Below, one piece after another: positions 8,899 to 16,529 of a DNA stretch of 64,000 bases (positions within the stretch are counted from its first letter, which is position 1; every line of letters starts with the position of its first letter). Both the position numbers and the translations under genes were made by a program. Below the pieces are notes generated by a model. That model did not search any database. It was not told where the DNA came from and was given only the letters and a program-made list of their open reading frames with translations. Location of the stretch: the NCBI RefSeq assembly GCF_001562425.1, contig NZ_LOED01000002.1, positions 95,338-159,337 on the forward strand, in the 5' to 3' direction. This DNA is from Fervidicola ferrireducens (GTDB lineage Bacteria; Bacillota; Thermosediminibacteria; Thermosediminibacterales; Thermosediminibacteraceae).

Positions 8899-9375
8899 TC
8901 ACACCTCCTCTTTGAAATATTCTTTAAATTTCCGGTGGGCCCGGGCTACCAGCGTGCCTATGGATGTTTTCTTGACTCCGAGAACTTCTGCAATCTCTTC
9001 GTAACTGTAGCCCGAATGCTTCATGATGAGTATCATCCTATCCCTTTCGTCCATCTTTGCGAGCACCTGGCGCACGTAAATCTGTTCCTCCAGAAGGTGA
9101 AATATTTCCGAATCCCTTCTCAAAAGCCAAAATTTAATCTCCCGCTTTTTCCTGTTGTCTTCTCCCCTGAGGTAGTTGTAGGCCAAATTTTTTGCCACCC
9201 GGAAGAGCCATGCCCCTGCGCTTCCCTCCTTTCCGGGGGGATTTTGATAAAATTTTAAAAAAACTTCCTGGGCCAGGTCTTCGGCAAGAAAAGGGTCGTT
9301 GAGCATATAGAAAAGCTGCCGGTATACCTTTGCGTAGTAATTCGCGTATACCTCACTGTACTCCAGAAAACCCAC
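8899..9375 (-). CDS. ECF-type RNA polymerase sigma factor
   Basis: About 158 residues with sigma-70 region 2 (LAEDLAQEVFLKFY, AWLFRVAKNLAYNYLR) and region 4 (MDERDRMILIMKHSGYSYEE, then IAEVLG). The start is uncertain. I place a GTG at 9375, ten bases after AAGGA. A CTG nine bases later has a stronger SD, and an upstream ATG at 9429 lacks an SD and lies against the alr terminator. The gene heads a four-gene operon with its anti-sigma factor and an ABC exporter. ECF sigma factors usually activate their own operon (family knowledge), so the promoter should lie in the short 9376-9428 interval. Confidence 0.88.
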   Translation of the reverse strand: MGFLEYSEVYANYYAKVYRQLFYMLNDPFLAEDLAQEVFLKFYQNPPGKEGSAGAWLFRVAKNLAYNYLRGEDNRKKREIKFWLLRRDSEIFHLLEEQIYVRQVLAKMDERDRMILIMKHSGYSYEEIAEVLGVKKTSIGTLVARAHRKFKEYFKEEV

Positions 9376-9428
9376 CCCCTTTGATTCCTTCCATACATAA
9401 AGACACAGCAAAAGGGCAAAACGTGACA

Positions 9429-9460
9429 AAAAAAACGCGGAAAAACCCGCGTTTTTTTTG
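9429..9460 (-). terminator. Terminator of alr (symmetrical)
   Basis: A CGCGG/CCGCG hairpin is flanked by eight A residues on one side and eight T residues on the other, so it can terminate in both directions. It directly follows the alr stop codon and insulates the ECF operon. Confidence 0.88.
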
Positions 9461-10618
9461 TCATGCTAAAAATCCATTTTCCCCAAGCCTTCCGACACTT
9501 TTTCCTTCCTCCTCGACGAGATAAATCTTTTCTGCCCCTTTATAGTAAATGGGGTCGATATTTACGGTGACTTCATCGCCGACTTTTGCTTTTACTCCGG
9601 TAAGGTCCACGGCGGTAAGCTGCATCCCTATCCTTCCCAGGACCTTAAGGGGCCTGCCATTTATAAAAACCACGGGCTGCGGTCTTAAAAAGTCCTTTAC
9701 GTCATGATAAATGTTTCTAATCAAACCGGAAACAGAGTAGGTGTAATTTCGCCTCTGCACTTTCAAGCCCTCGTAGTACCCCACCGGGATAATCCCCACC
9801 AGCATATCTTTGGACGCCCTATAAGTCCTTCCGTAGCCTATATACGAACCCCGCACAAGATGCCTTATCTCGAATATTCTTACCTTCACGCAAGAAGCCT
9901 TTTCAAGTTCAACAGATTTGTTTTTGAACATTGTGACTCCGAAAAGCGCTCCTCCCACCCGAACCATGTCCATCCTGGCTTTGGGGAAATCCATGGCCGC
10001 AACGGAGCTTGCGGCGTGGCGCAGAGTCACGTTTATTCCGGCTTTTTTTAAGTTTCCAATCACTTTTTCGAAACAAGAAAGCTGCCTTAAGGTATAGTCG
10101 CTTTTTCTCGCAAACGCATCCGAAAAATGGGTGTAGGCCCCTTCATATACCAGATTGGTGTAATTTTTTAATTTAACCAGTATCTCGTCCAAATTCTCCA
10201 AGCCGAAGCCAAAACGCCCCATACCTGTGTCGAATTTAAGGTGGACCCTGCACAAAGTCCCTTTTTCAAAAGCTGCTTTATTTAAAAGCTCCGCACTGTC
10301 AAGGTTATAGACTGTAGGGGTTATGTCGTATTCCATGAACTTCTCGCAGTCCTCCCGGCAGATAGGTGCCGTAAAGCAGAGTATCCTGCCTCTGACCCCA
10401 GCCCTCCTTAATTCAATCGCTTCTTTTAGAAATTCGACTCCGAACCACTCCGCCCCGGCCTGCTGCAGGGTAAGCGCTACCTCCTCCAGTCCATGCCCGT
10501 AGGCGTCCCCTTTAACGACCGCCATAACAGGTACTTTTACTTCCCGCCTTATCTTGTCGTAATTCCTCTTTATAGCGCTCAAGTTAACTTCCATGTATCT
10601 TTTTTGAGCATCGAGCAA
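9461..10618 (-). CDS. alr: Alanine racemase
   Basis: A 385-residue PLP enzyme that converts L-Ala to D-Ala for peptidoglycan. The PLP lysine motif VKGDAYGHG lies near residue 35. RVHLKFDTGMGR, GYGRTYRA (catalytic Tyr region) and a C-terminal beta domain with GRIGMQ are present. The TTG start at 10618 follows GGAGGG by six bases; the longer reading would begin before that SD. It lies 31 bp after a FemABX-type ligase gene and has its own terminator. A D-amino acid aminotransferase further along offers a second D-amino acid route. Confidence 0.93.
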   Translation of the reverse strand: MLDAQKRYMEVNLSAIKRNYDKIRREVKVPVMAVVKGDAYGHGLEEVALTLQQAGAEWFGVEFLKEAIELRRAGVRGRILCFTAPICREDCEKFMEYDITPTVYNLDSAELLNKAAFEKGTLCRVHLKFDTGMGRFGFGLENLDEILVKLKNYTNLVYEGAYTHFSDAFARKSDYTLRQLSCFEKVIGNLKKAGINVTLRHAASSVAAMDFPKARMDMVRVGGALFGVTMFKNKSVELEKASCVKVRIFEIRHLVRGSYIGYGRTYRASKDMLVGIIPVGYYEGLKVQRRNYTYSVSGLIRNIYHDVKDFLRPQPVVFINGRPLKVLGRIGMQLTAVDLTGVKAKVGDEVTVNIDPIYYKGAEKIYLVEEEGKSVGRLGENGFLA

Positions 10619-10649
10619 AGAAAGACCCTCCAACCAATTTATCCGTCGC

Positions 10650-11720
10650 CTAAAGTTTCATCTTTGCTTTTTTCAAAACCAGGGTGAGTTTTCTGCGTAA
10701 ATCCCTGAAAACCGGCACCCCTTTTTGAAATATCGTGTACCATAAAGGACTGAATACGAGGTCGTATTCTCCTACGAATTCCGTAAATTCTCCGCTGAAT
10801 CCCTTTTTAAACCTGTAAAGCCCGTAAAGTGGGTTTTCGGGATTTAAATCACCCGACACCCCCCGAAAGTCGTAAAGGGTGCACCCTCTTTCCTTGGCCA
10901 GCTTTATCATTTCCCACTGCAAGAGGTAATTGGGCATGACGTTTCGGTGCTCGTTGCTGCTCGCGCCGTAAAGGTACCAGCACTTTTGTCCGAAGAAAAG
11001 GCAGATGATTCCCGCTATCACCTTCCTGTCGTATTCGGCGAGAGCAAGCTCCATAAATCCCTTCGGCTTTAGGCAGTCGTACATCCTTTCAAAGTATTCG
11101 AGGCTCCTTACCACGAAGCCGTCCCTGATTCCGGTGATTTCCATAATCCTGTGGAATTCCTTAAGGTCCTCCCGGCTTCCGAGCCTCACCCTCACTCCTT
11201 TTTTTTGAGCCAGCCTTATGTTGTACCTGGTCTTATGGTGAAATCTCGCCAAAAGCTCGTCCAACGATGGAGTGATATCGAGACGGAATACGAACCTGGG
11301 CTGAATTGCTTCAAAATTAAGAGCTTCCAGGTTTTGGATGAACCCCAGCTTTTTTAAATTATTTACCGCTTCCCGGTCTTTTATACTTATATCGGGATCA
11401 ATTTTAAGCATTATCGCGCCGTGTTTTTTCGCAAGTTTCTTAACGTTTTCCACAAGAAATTTCAACGTCTCAAAATCGCACATGTCGCAAACGGGCCCTC
11501 TGGGTGAATATATCATATATTTTCCAACCAGCGGAAGCGGCCTTAAGAGCAGCAACATCGAAGCCCTTATCCTGCCTTCATCTTCCACCATTACGTGCAT
11601 CGACCGCCAGTTTTCTTCCTTTACCTGAGCCCACTCCAGACTTTGCAGGATGTGGCCCTTCGGGTGACTTTTTATAAAATCAGTATATTGATTTTTATCG
11701 CCGTCAACAACAAATTTCAT
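10650..11720 (-). CDS. FemABX family peptidyltransferase (interpeptide bridge ligase)
   Basis: A 356-residue protein of the FemABX/GNAT-like family, which adds amino acids from aminoacyl-tRNA to lipid II (family knowledge). Visible hallmarks are HILQSLEWAQVK near residue 25, the YSPRGPV segment, LDEL.ARFHHKTRYNIRLAQ and YDFRGVSGD. The usual helical arm of FemA proper is not obvious, as in FemX-like members. The ATG at 11720 has an SD (AGAGGAG). The gene has a good sigma-A promoter and shares its unit with alr, which supports a cell wall role. The amino acid transferred cannot be read from sequence. Confidence 0.88.
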   Translation of the reverse strand: MKFVVDGDKNQYTDFIKSHPKGHILQSLEWAQVKEENWRSMHVMVEDEGRIRASMLLLLRPLPLVGKYMIYSPRGPVCDMCDFETLKFLVENVKKLAKKHGAIMLKIDPDISIKDREAVNNLKKLGFIQNLEALNFEAIQPRFVFRLDITPSLDELLARFHHKTRYNIRLAQKKGVRVRLGSREDLKEFHRIMEITGIRDGFVVRSLEYFERMYDCLKPKGFMELALAEYDRKVIAGIICLFFGQKCWYLYGASSNEHRNVMPNYLLQWEMIKLAKERGCTLYDFRGVSGDLNPENPLYGLYRFKKGFSGEFTEFVGEYDLVFSPLWYTIFQKGVPVFRDLRRKLTLVLKKAKMKL

Positions 11721-11774
11721 CTATACAACTCCTCTGAAAGCTTCATTGAAGGACCTTATATTTAGTCCACCTAT

Positions 11775-11803
11775 ATTATCCTTCATATAAAAACGGGCGT
11801 CAA
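11775..11803 (-). promoter_or_regulatory. Sigma-A promoter for the FemABX-alr unit
   Basis: On the minus strand, TTGACG (11803-11798) and GATAAT (11780-11775) are 17 bp apart. The 5' untranslated region is about 45 bases. Confidence 0.7.
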
Positions 11804-11823
11804 TGATAAATTAAGGCCGGCAA

Positions 11824-11853
11824 AAAATAAAACCCGGTCTTAAAAACCGGGTT
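11824..11853 (-). terminator. Terminator of ilvE
   Basis: On the minus strand, AACCCGG and CCGGGTT arms are followed by TTATTTTTT, just after the ilvE stop. Confidence 0.85.
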
Positions 11854-11858
11854 TTACA

Positions 11859-12743
11859 TCAACGTGAGGGGTAAATCTCTTCACCGTCGACTTTTACCAG
11901 CTCTTTGAAAGCCTTGAGCAGTAATTTGGTCACAGGACCCGGCCTGCCGTCGCCTATCACCCTGCCATCCACCTTAACTACCGGAATCACCTCGGCCGCC
12001 GTCCCCGTCAAAAAGCATTCATCGGCTGCATACAATTCGTACCTGGTGAACAATTTTTCCTCGACCTTAATGTTATTTTTCTGCGCCAGCTCTATTATGG
12101 CATTCCTCGTGACCCCTATAAGAATCCCTGCATAGGTCGGCGGTGTAATGAGCACGCCGTCCTTTACTATGAATATATTGTCCCCCGTACACTCGGCCAC
12201 GTAATCCTGGGTGTTCAGCATCACGGCCTCCATTACCCCGGCCTGGTTAGCCTCGATCTTCGCCATTATATTGTTCAAGTAATTGAGGCTTTTCATCTGG
12301 GGATTTACCCCTTCGGGTACATTTCTTCGCGTTGCCGCGGTGATAATTTCAAGACCTTCTTCGTACATCTTTTCGGGATAAAGCACGATTTTGTCGGCTA
12401 TGCACACTATGGTGGGCTCGTGGCATTTCCTGGGGTCGAGCCCGAGGTCTCCTATGCCTCTTGATACAACCAACCTAATATACGCATCTTTCAGCTCATT
12501 TTGCCTCAACGTCTCTAACACCACTTCCTTCATTTCATCTTTCGAAAGGGGTATATTAAGCATTATTGCCCTTGCCCCGCTGTAGAGCCTGTCAATATGT
12601 TGTTTTAGTCGGAATACCCTGCCGTCATAGGCTCTGATGCCTTCGAAAACACCATCCCCGTATAAAAATCCATGGTCGAATACGGAAATTTTAGCTTCCT
12701 CCTTGGGATAAAATTTGCCGTTGATATATACTTTGATGCTCAT
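11859..12743 (-). CDS. ilvE: Branched-chain amino acid aminotransferase
   Basis: A 294-residue class IV PLP aminotransferase. Landmarks are FDHGFLYGDGVFEGIR near residue 23, the PLP lysine in QMKSLNYLNN, VAECTGDNIF and FLTGTAAEV. The C-terminal EEIYP sequence is typical of IlvE rather than D-amino acid aminotransferases. It interconverts Val, Leu and Ile with their 2-oxo acids. A T-box leader whose specifier reads ATC (Ile) lies upstream, which independently supports the call. The ATG at 12743 follows a GGGGG SD by about nine bases. It is transcribed alone. Confidence 0.95.
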   Translation of the reverse strand: MSIKVYINGKFYPKEEAKISVFDHGFLYGDGVFEGIRAYDGRVFRLKQHIDRLYSGARAIMLNIPLSKDEMKEVVLETLRQNELKDAYIRLVVSRGIGDLGLDPRKCHEPTIVCIADKIVLYPEKMYEEGLEIITAATRRNVPEGVNPQMKSLNYLNNIMAKIEANQAGVMEAVMLNTQDYVAECTGDNIFIVKDGVLITPPTYAGILIGVTRNAIIELAQKNNIKVEEKLFTRYELYAADECFLTGTAAEVIPVVKVDGRVIGDGRPGPVTKLLLKAFKELVKVDGEEIYPSR

Positions 12744-12770
12744 TTATATAAACCCCCTCTTTTTTTGTAT

Positions 12771-13076
12771 AAAAAATTTAACCCCTCATCCCGAGACCTT
12801 TAATCCCAGGGACGAGGGGGTTTTCCTCGCGGTACCACCCTGATTTGCCCGAAATTTCAGTGCGGGCCTTCTTTACAATAACGCTTAAGAGCGGCTCCGG
12901 ACTACTCATTTCGCCCGGGCTGTTCGGGAACGATGGGAATAAACGACTCGGTACCGGCTTTCACCTTACCCGGCTCTCTTTCACCGCCGTCGATTTACCC
13001 CTTTTCCCTCATCACATTTTTCTTTATCGATTTTGTAAAAAAACAGCGGCTTTCTGCACATGCCGCCTGTTTTGTT
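12771..13076 (-). ncRNA. T-box riboswitch of ilvE, Ile specifier
   Basis: The minus strand carries the T-box core AGGGTGGTACCGCG at 12841-12828. A Stem I distal region (AGAGAGCCGGG, then GGTGAAAGCCGG) and a Stem III-type AAATGAGTAG element are present. The candidate specifier is ATC at 12934-12932, in CCCATCGTTCCC. A strong terminator (CCCCTCGTCCC with GGGATGAGGGG, then TTAAATTTTTT) spans 12819-12771. Uncharged tRNA-Ile should stabilise the antiterminator and turn on ilvE. Confidence 0.93.
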
Positions 13077-13082
13077 TTATGT

Positions 13083-13112
13083 ATTTTAACACCAAAATTT
13101 TGATTTTGTCAA
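13083..13112 (-). promoter_or_regulatory. Sigma-A promoter of the ilvE T-box transcript
   Basis: TTGACA (13112-13107) and TAAAAT (13088-13083) are 18 bp apart, with a TG just before the -10. The -35 overlaps the stop codon of the upstream thioesterase gene. Confidence 0.8.
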
Positions 13113-13540
13113 GAGGACGGATGGAAATTTTGTAATTTGTCAAGAACTTCCCATATATGAGGGTGACTTTTTTTGAGATTGAGCGGCCTTCCGTCTTTGT
13201 CTACAAAAGCATGCTCGGTATAACCTTCCGCAAGGAGCGTCCCGTCATGCTGCCGAAATACCTCGTAAGTTAATTTTAACCTCGTGGGCTTCATATCCTG
13301 CACCTTGGTTTTTACAATTACCGTATCTCCAAAACGGGCCGAACGCCTGTACCGACAAAAGCCTTCTATCACCGGCAGGAATACGCCCTGTTTTTCTATC
13401 TCCCAGTAAGGCAAACCCGCAGATTTGAAAAATTCGGTTCTCCCCACTTCAAACCACACGTAATAGTTGGCATGGTAAACTATCCCCATCTGGTCGGTCT
13501 CGGCGTACCTGACCGAAAAAGACGTTTCGACAGTTTTCAT
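13109..13540 (-). CDS. YbgC/FadM-type acyl-CoA thioesterase
   Basis: A 143-residue single hotdog-fold protein of the 4-hydroxybenzoyl-CoA thioesterase group. The motif YAETDQMGIVYHANYYVWFE includes the catalytic Asp, and RYRRSARFGD is also conserved. It would hydrolyse acyl-CoA esters; the physiological substrate is unknown. The ATG at 13540 has the SD AGGTGGTG. It is the last gene of the long housekeeping block, 8 bp after pyk, and its stop codon overlaps the ilvE promoter. Confidence 0.88.
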   Translation of the reverse strand: MKTVETSFSVRYAETDQMGIVYHANYYVWFEVGRTEFFKSAGLPYWEIEKQGVFLPVIEGFCRYRRSARFGDTVIVKTKVQDMKPTRLKLTYEVFRQHDGTLLAEGYTEHAFVDKDGRPLNLKKSHPHIWEVLDKLQNFHPSS

Positions 13541-13548
13541 CGCACCAC

Positions 13549-15297
13549 CTACTTCACATCGGCTACGCCCCTGTAGACCAAGCCCCTCTGGCAGTCTATT
13601 GTAACTTCGTCGCCCGTTGATAGCTTTTCTGTTGCCCCCTCAGCTCCTACAATGACCGGGATGCCCAGTTCTATTCCGGCTATAGCCGCGTGCGAGGTGA
13701 GACCGCCTTCCTCGGCTATAATGGCCGAAGCCCTCCGAATTACCGGCATGTAATCTTTATCGGTAGAAGCCACGACGAGGATGCAGCCGTCGGGCATAGC
13801 CTCGGCTTCTCTCAGGGTCCTTGCAACATGAACAGTCCCGTGAACCGATTTCGTGCCTATTCCCGTACCTTTTAAAATCACATCTCCCACCACTTGAACC
13901 CGTATAAGATTGGTGGTACCGCTTACGTACAGGGGAACGCCCGCAGTTATCACCACCAAATCGCCTTTCTTTATGAGACCCGATTCCAAGGCTCCGTTCA
14001 CCGCTTCCCTGAACATCTCGTCGGTAGAGGTGGTTTCCTTTACCCTGATTGGGAAAACACCCCATACTATCTGAAGGGTCCTGGTGACCTTTTCTCTGGG
14101 CGTCACCGCGATAATGGGCGCTGAAGGCCTGAACTTGGCCACCATGCGCGCCGTATATCCCGATTTCGTGGAGGTGATTACCGCACTTGCTCCCAGGTCC
14201 TTGGCTATCGTATACGTGGCGTGGCTTATGGCATCGGTCACCGTCCTTATGCTGGTCTGCCTTTTTACGGCCGTGGCATCCAGCGAAACGCTCTCTTCCA
14301 CTTTTTGGGCAATCCTTGCCATAACTCTAACGGCTTCTACGGGAAAATCTCCCGCAGCCGTTTCTCCCGAAAGCATAATGGCATCGGTGCCGTCCAATAT
14401 GGCGTTGGCCACATCGGTAGCTTCGGCCCGGGTCGGCCTTGGATTTCTTATCATGGACTCCAGCATTTGAGTGGCCGTTATCACCGGTTTTCCGGCCCGA
14501 TTGCACTTTTCGATAATTATTTTCTGCACCAAGGGGACTTCCTCGACGGGTATCTCCACTCCCAAATCTCCTCTTGCCACCATTATTCCATCGGCAACTT
14601 TTATTATCTCGTCTAGGTTTTGTACCCCCTCCTGGTTTTCAATCTTGGCAATTATTTGTATGTCGTTTCCACCGTTTTCCTCGAGAATCTTCCTTATTGC
14701 CAGAACATCCGAAGCTTTTCTTATAAAAGAAGCTGCTATGAAGTCCACTTCCATCTTGATTCCGAAAAGAATGTCTTCCACATCCTTGGGGGTCACGGCA
14801 GGAAGAGGAATTGACTTGCCCGGCAGGTTCACGCCTTTTTTGGAACTCAGCTCACCGCCGTTCAAAACCGTGCATAGGATTTCAGCATCCGCAACTCTTT
14901 TTACCTCTAATTCGATAAGGCCGTCGGCAAGCAGAATCCTGTCACCCGCATTTACCAACTGCGTAATTTCTTTCAGATTTACGAAAACCCTGTTTTCATC
15001 CCCTTCCACAGGATATGTCACCAAAGTGAACTCCTGGCCTTTTTTTAATAATACCTTCCCGCTAGCGAAAGTTCCAAGGCGTATTTCCGGTCCTTTGGTA
15101 TCCAGCATTATGGCAACAGAAGCATTCAATTCCTTTGCCGCTTCCCGGATTGCCGCGATTCTCGCCCCGTGCTCCTCGTGGGTGCCGTGGGAAAAATTAA
15201 GCCTTGCGACGTTCATCCCGGCCTTAATCAGTTCTTTTATTATTTCCTTTTTCTCACTGGCAGGACCGATCGTGCAAACTATTTTCGTTCTCCGCAT
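13549..15297 (-). CDS. pyk: Pyruvate kinase with C-terminal PEP-utiliser domain
   Basis: A 582-residue glycolytic enzyme converting PEP and ADP to pyruvate and ATP. It starts MRRTKIVCTIGPAS. The barrel carries LDTKGPEIR, KIENQEGV and the signature MVARGDLGVEIP, followed by TQMLESM. After the usual C-terminal domain there is an extra roughly 110-residue PEP-utilising mobile domain with EEGGLTSHAAIAG. This longer form is known from Bacillus/Geobacillus and relatives, against about 470 residues for the short form. pfkA lies 21 bp upstream, so two glycolytic control points are co-expressed. Confidence 0.96.
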   Translation of the reverse strand: MRRTKIVCTIGPASEKKEIIKELIKAGMNVARLNFSHGTHEEHGARIAAIREAAKELNASVAIMLDTKGPEIRLGTFASGKVLLKKGQEFTLVTYPVEGDENRVFVNLKEITQLVNAGDRILLADGLIELEVKRVADAEILCTVLNGGELSSKKGVNLPGKSIPLPAVTPKDVEDILFGIKMEVDFIAASFIRKASDVLAIRKILEENGGNDIQIIAKIENQEGVQNLDEIIKVADGIMVARGDLGVEIPVEEVPLVQKIIIEKCNRAGKPVITATQMLESMIRNPRPTRAEATDVANAILDGTDAIMLSGETAAGDFPVEAVRVMARIAQKVEESVSLDATAVKRQTSIRTVTDAISHATYTIAKDLGASAVITSTKSGYTARMVAKFRPSAPIIAVTPREKVTRTLQIVWGVFPIRVKETTSTDEMFREAVNGALESGLIKKGDLVVITAGVPLYVSGTTNLIRVQVVGDVILKGTGIGTKSVHGTVHVARTLREAEAMPDGCILVVASTDKDYMPVIRRASAIIAEEGGLTSHAAIAGIELGIPVIVGAEGATEKLSTGDEVTIDCQRGLVYRGVADVK

Positions 15298-15318
15298 AAA
15301 TTCAACACCTTCCCCTGC

Positions 15319-16278
15319 CTATATAGCCAAGACACTCGCCAGGTTATAAAGTTCCTCGTTTAAGGGCTTTTGTGCGGAAAATATTTTCTCCAGGTCCGTG
15401 ACCACAAGCTCCCCTTTTACCCAACCTATCATTTTATCGCTGACACCATTTAACAAGAGTTCCACCGCTTTTCCGCCCATCTGGCTGGCCAGTATCCTGT
15501 CGAAAGCCGTGGGAGTACCTCCCCTTTGAAGGTGCCCCAGTACTATAACCCGCGTCTCAAGCCCCGTCATTTCCTTAATTTTTTGCCCGACCTCAAAGGC
15601 ATTTCCTGCTCCTTCGGCCAGAATTATTATGCTGTGGAGCTTCCCGCGCTTGTAACCGCTCATTATCTTGTCGCAAACGCCTTTTATCGTATAGGGCTTC
15701 TCCGGGACAAGGATAGTCTCCGCTCCACACGCGACTCCGGAGTAAAGGGCAATGTGCCCCGATTCCCTTCCCATCACTTCTATTATGAAGGTCCTTTCGT
15801 GAGATGTAGCCGTATCCCTTATCTTGTTTACGGCTTCAACCACCGTATTGACGGCGGTATCAAATCCTATCGAATAGTCCGTAAAAGGAATATCGTTGTC
15901 AATGGTCCCGGGAATGCCGATGGTTGGAACCCCTCTTTTCGCAAGTTCCGCAGCACCTCTGAAAGAACCGTCTCCGCCAATGACCACAAGCCCTTCAATC
16001 CCGAGTTGCTTTATATTATTCACAGCCTTTTCCATACCTTCTTTTGTCTTAAATTCTTCCGAGCGGGCGGTCCTCAAAATAGTGCCGCCCCGGTGGATTA
16101 TATCTCCCACCGACCCCAAGCTCATTTCCACAAAGTCTCTCGCCAAAAGGCCGGCATAACCTCTTCTTATGCCATAAACTTCAACGCCGTTATATATAGC
16201 GCTCCGAACAACCGCTCTGATGGCAGCATTCATGCCTGGCGCGTCTCCGCCGCTGGTCAGAACTCCTATCCTCTTCAC
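15319..16278 (-). CDS. pfkA: ATP-dependent 6-phosphofructokinase
   Basis: A 319-residue enzyme, the usual length for bacterial PfkA. It phosphorylates fructose 6-phosphate. It begins [20 protein letters not shown] and has [26 protein letters not shown] (catalytic Asp) and [11 protein letters not shown]. The Gly of GGDGS indicates ATP rather than pyrophosphate use. The GTG start at 16278 follows GGAGAAGG. The dnaE - small protein - pfkA - pyk order is familiar from thermophilic clostridia. Confidence 0.96.
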   Translation of the reverse strand: MKRIGVLTSGGDAPGMNAAIRAVVRSAIYNGVEVYGIRRGYAGLLARDFVEMSLGSVGDIIHRGGTILRTARSEEFKTKEGMEKAVNNIKQLGIEGLVVIGGDGSFRGAAELAKRGVPTIGIPGTIDNDIPFTDYSIGFDTAVNTVVEAVNKIRDTATSHERTFIIEVMGRESGHIALYSGVACGAETILVPEKPYTIKGVCDKIMSGYKRGKLHSIIILAEGAGNAFEVGQKIKEMTGLETRVIVLGHLQRGGTPTAFDRILASQMGGKAVELLLNGVSDKMIGWVKGELVVTDLEKIFSAQKPLNEELYNLASVLAI

Positions 16279-16294
16279 GTCCTTCTCCCCTTCA

Positions 16295-16489
16295 TCACAG
16301 ATTTTTTTCCAAAATCGTTTTTTGAGCTTCTTCTGCTTCCGACTCCGGCACGAGGATTTCTATATAACATCCCCGCTTTTTGCTCTTCATTATTTCCTTG
16401 GTCTTCACCAAAAATCCTTCTTCTTTCAAGGCGTTGACCACTTTATCCGCATTTTCTTTGTCGGTAGCCATGTACACTACAGTCCACAT
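16295..16489 (-). CDS. Small DUF2007-like protein between dnaE and pfkA
   Basis: A 64-residue protein starting [20 protein letters not shown], with an excellent SD (AGGAGG, nine bases). The beta-alpha-beta pattern with a C-terminal helix ([15 protein letters not shown]) resembles the DUF2007/PII-like small signal-transduction fold. Proteins like this, sometimes mislabelled glutamate decarboxylase, sit at the same place near pfkA in related genomes (recollection, not checked). It has no membrane segment and no metal motif. It is probably co-transcribed with dnaE and pfkA. Function unknown. Confidence 0.72.
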   Translation of the reverse strand: MWTVVYMATDKENADKVVNALKEEGFLVKTKEIMKSKKRGCYIEILVPESEAEEAQKTILEKNL

Positions 16490-16529
16490 CTCCGGGGCCT
16501 CCTTTAATTGTTTTTATTATCCTCAGGTC

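Noticed and set aside
15526..16437. 303-residue plus-strand frame over pfkA
   Set aside because: Antisense to an unambiguous phosphofructokinase gene and crosses into its upstream neighbour; no motifs.
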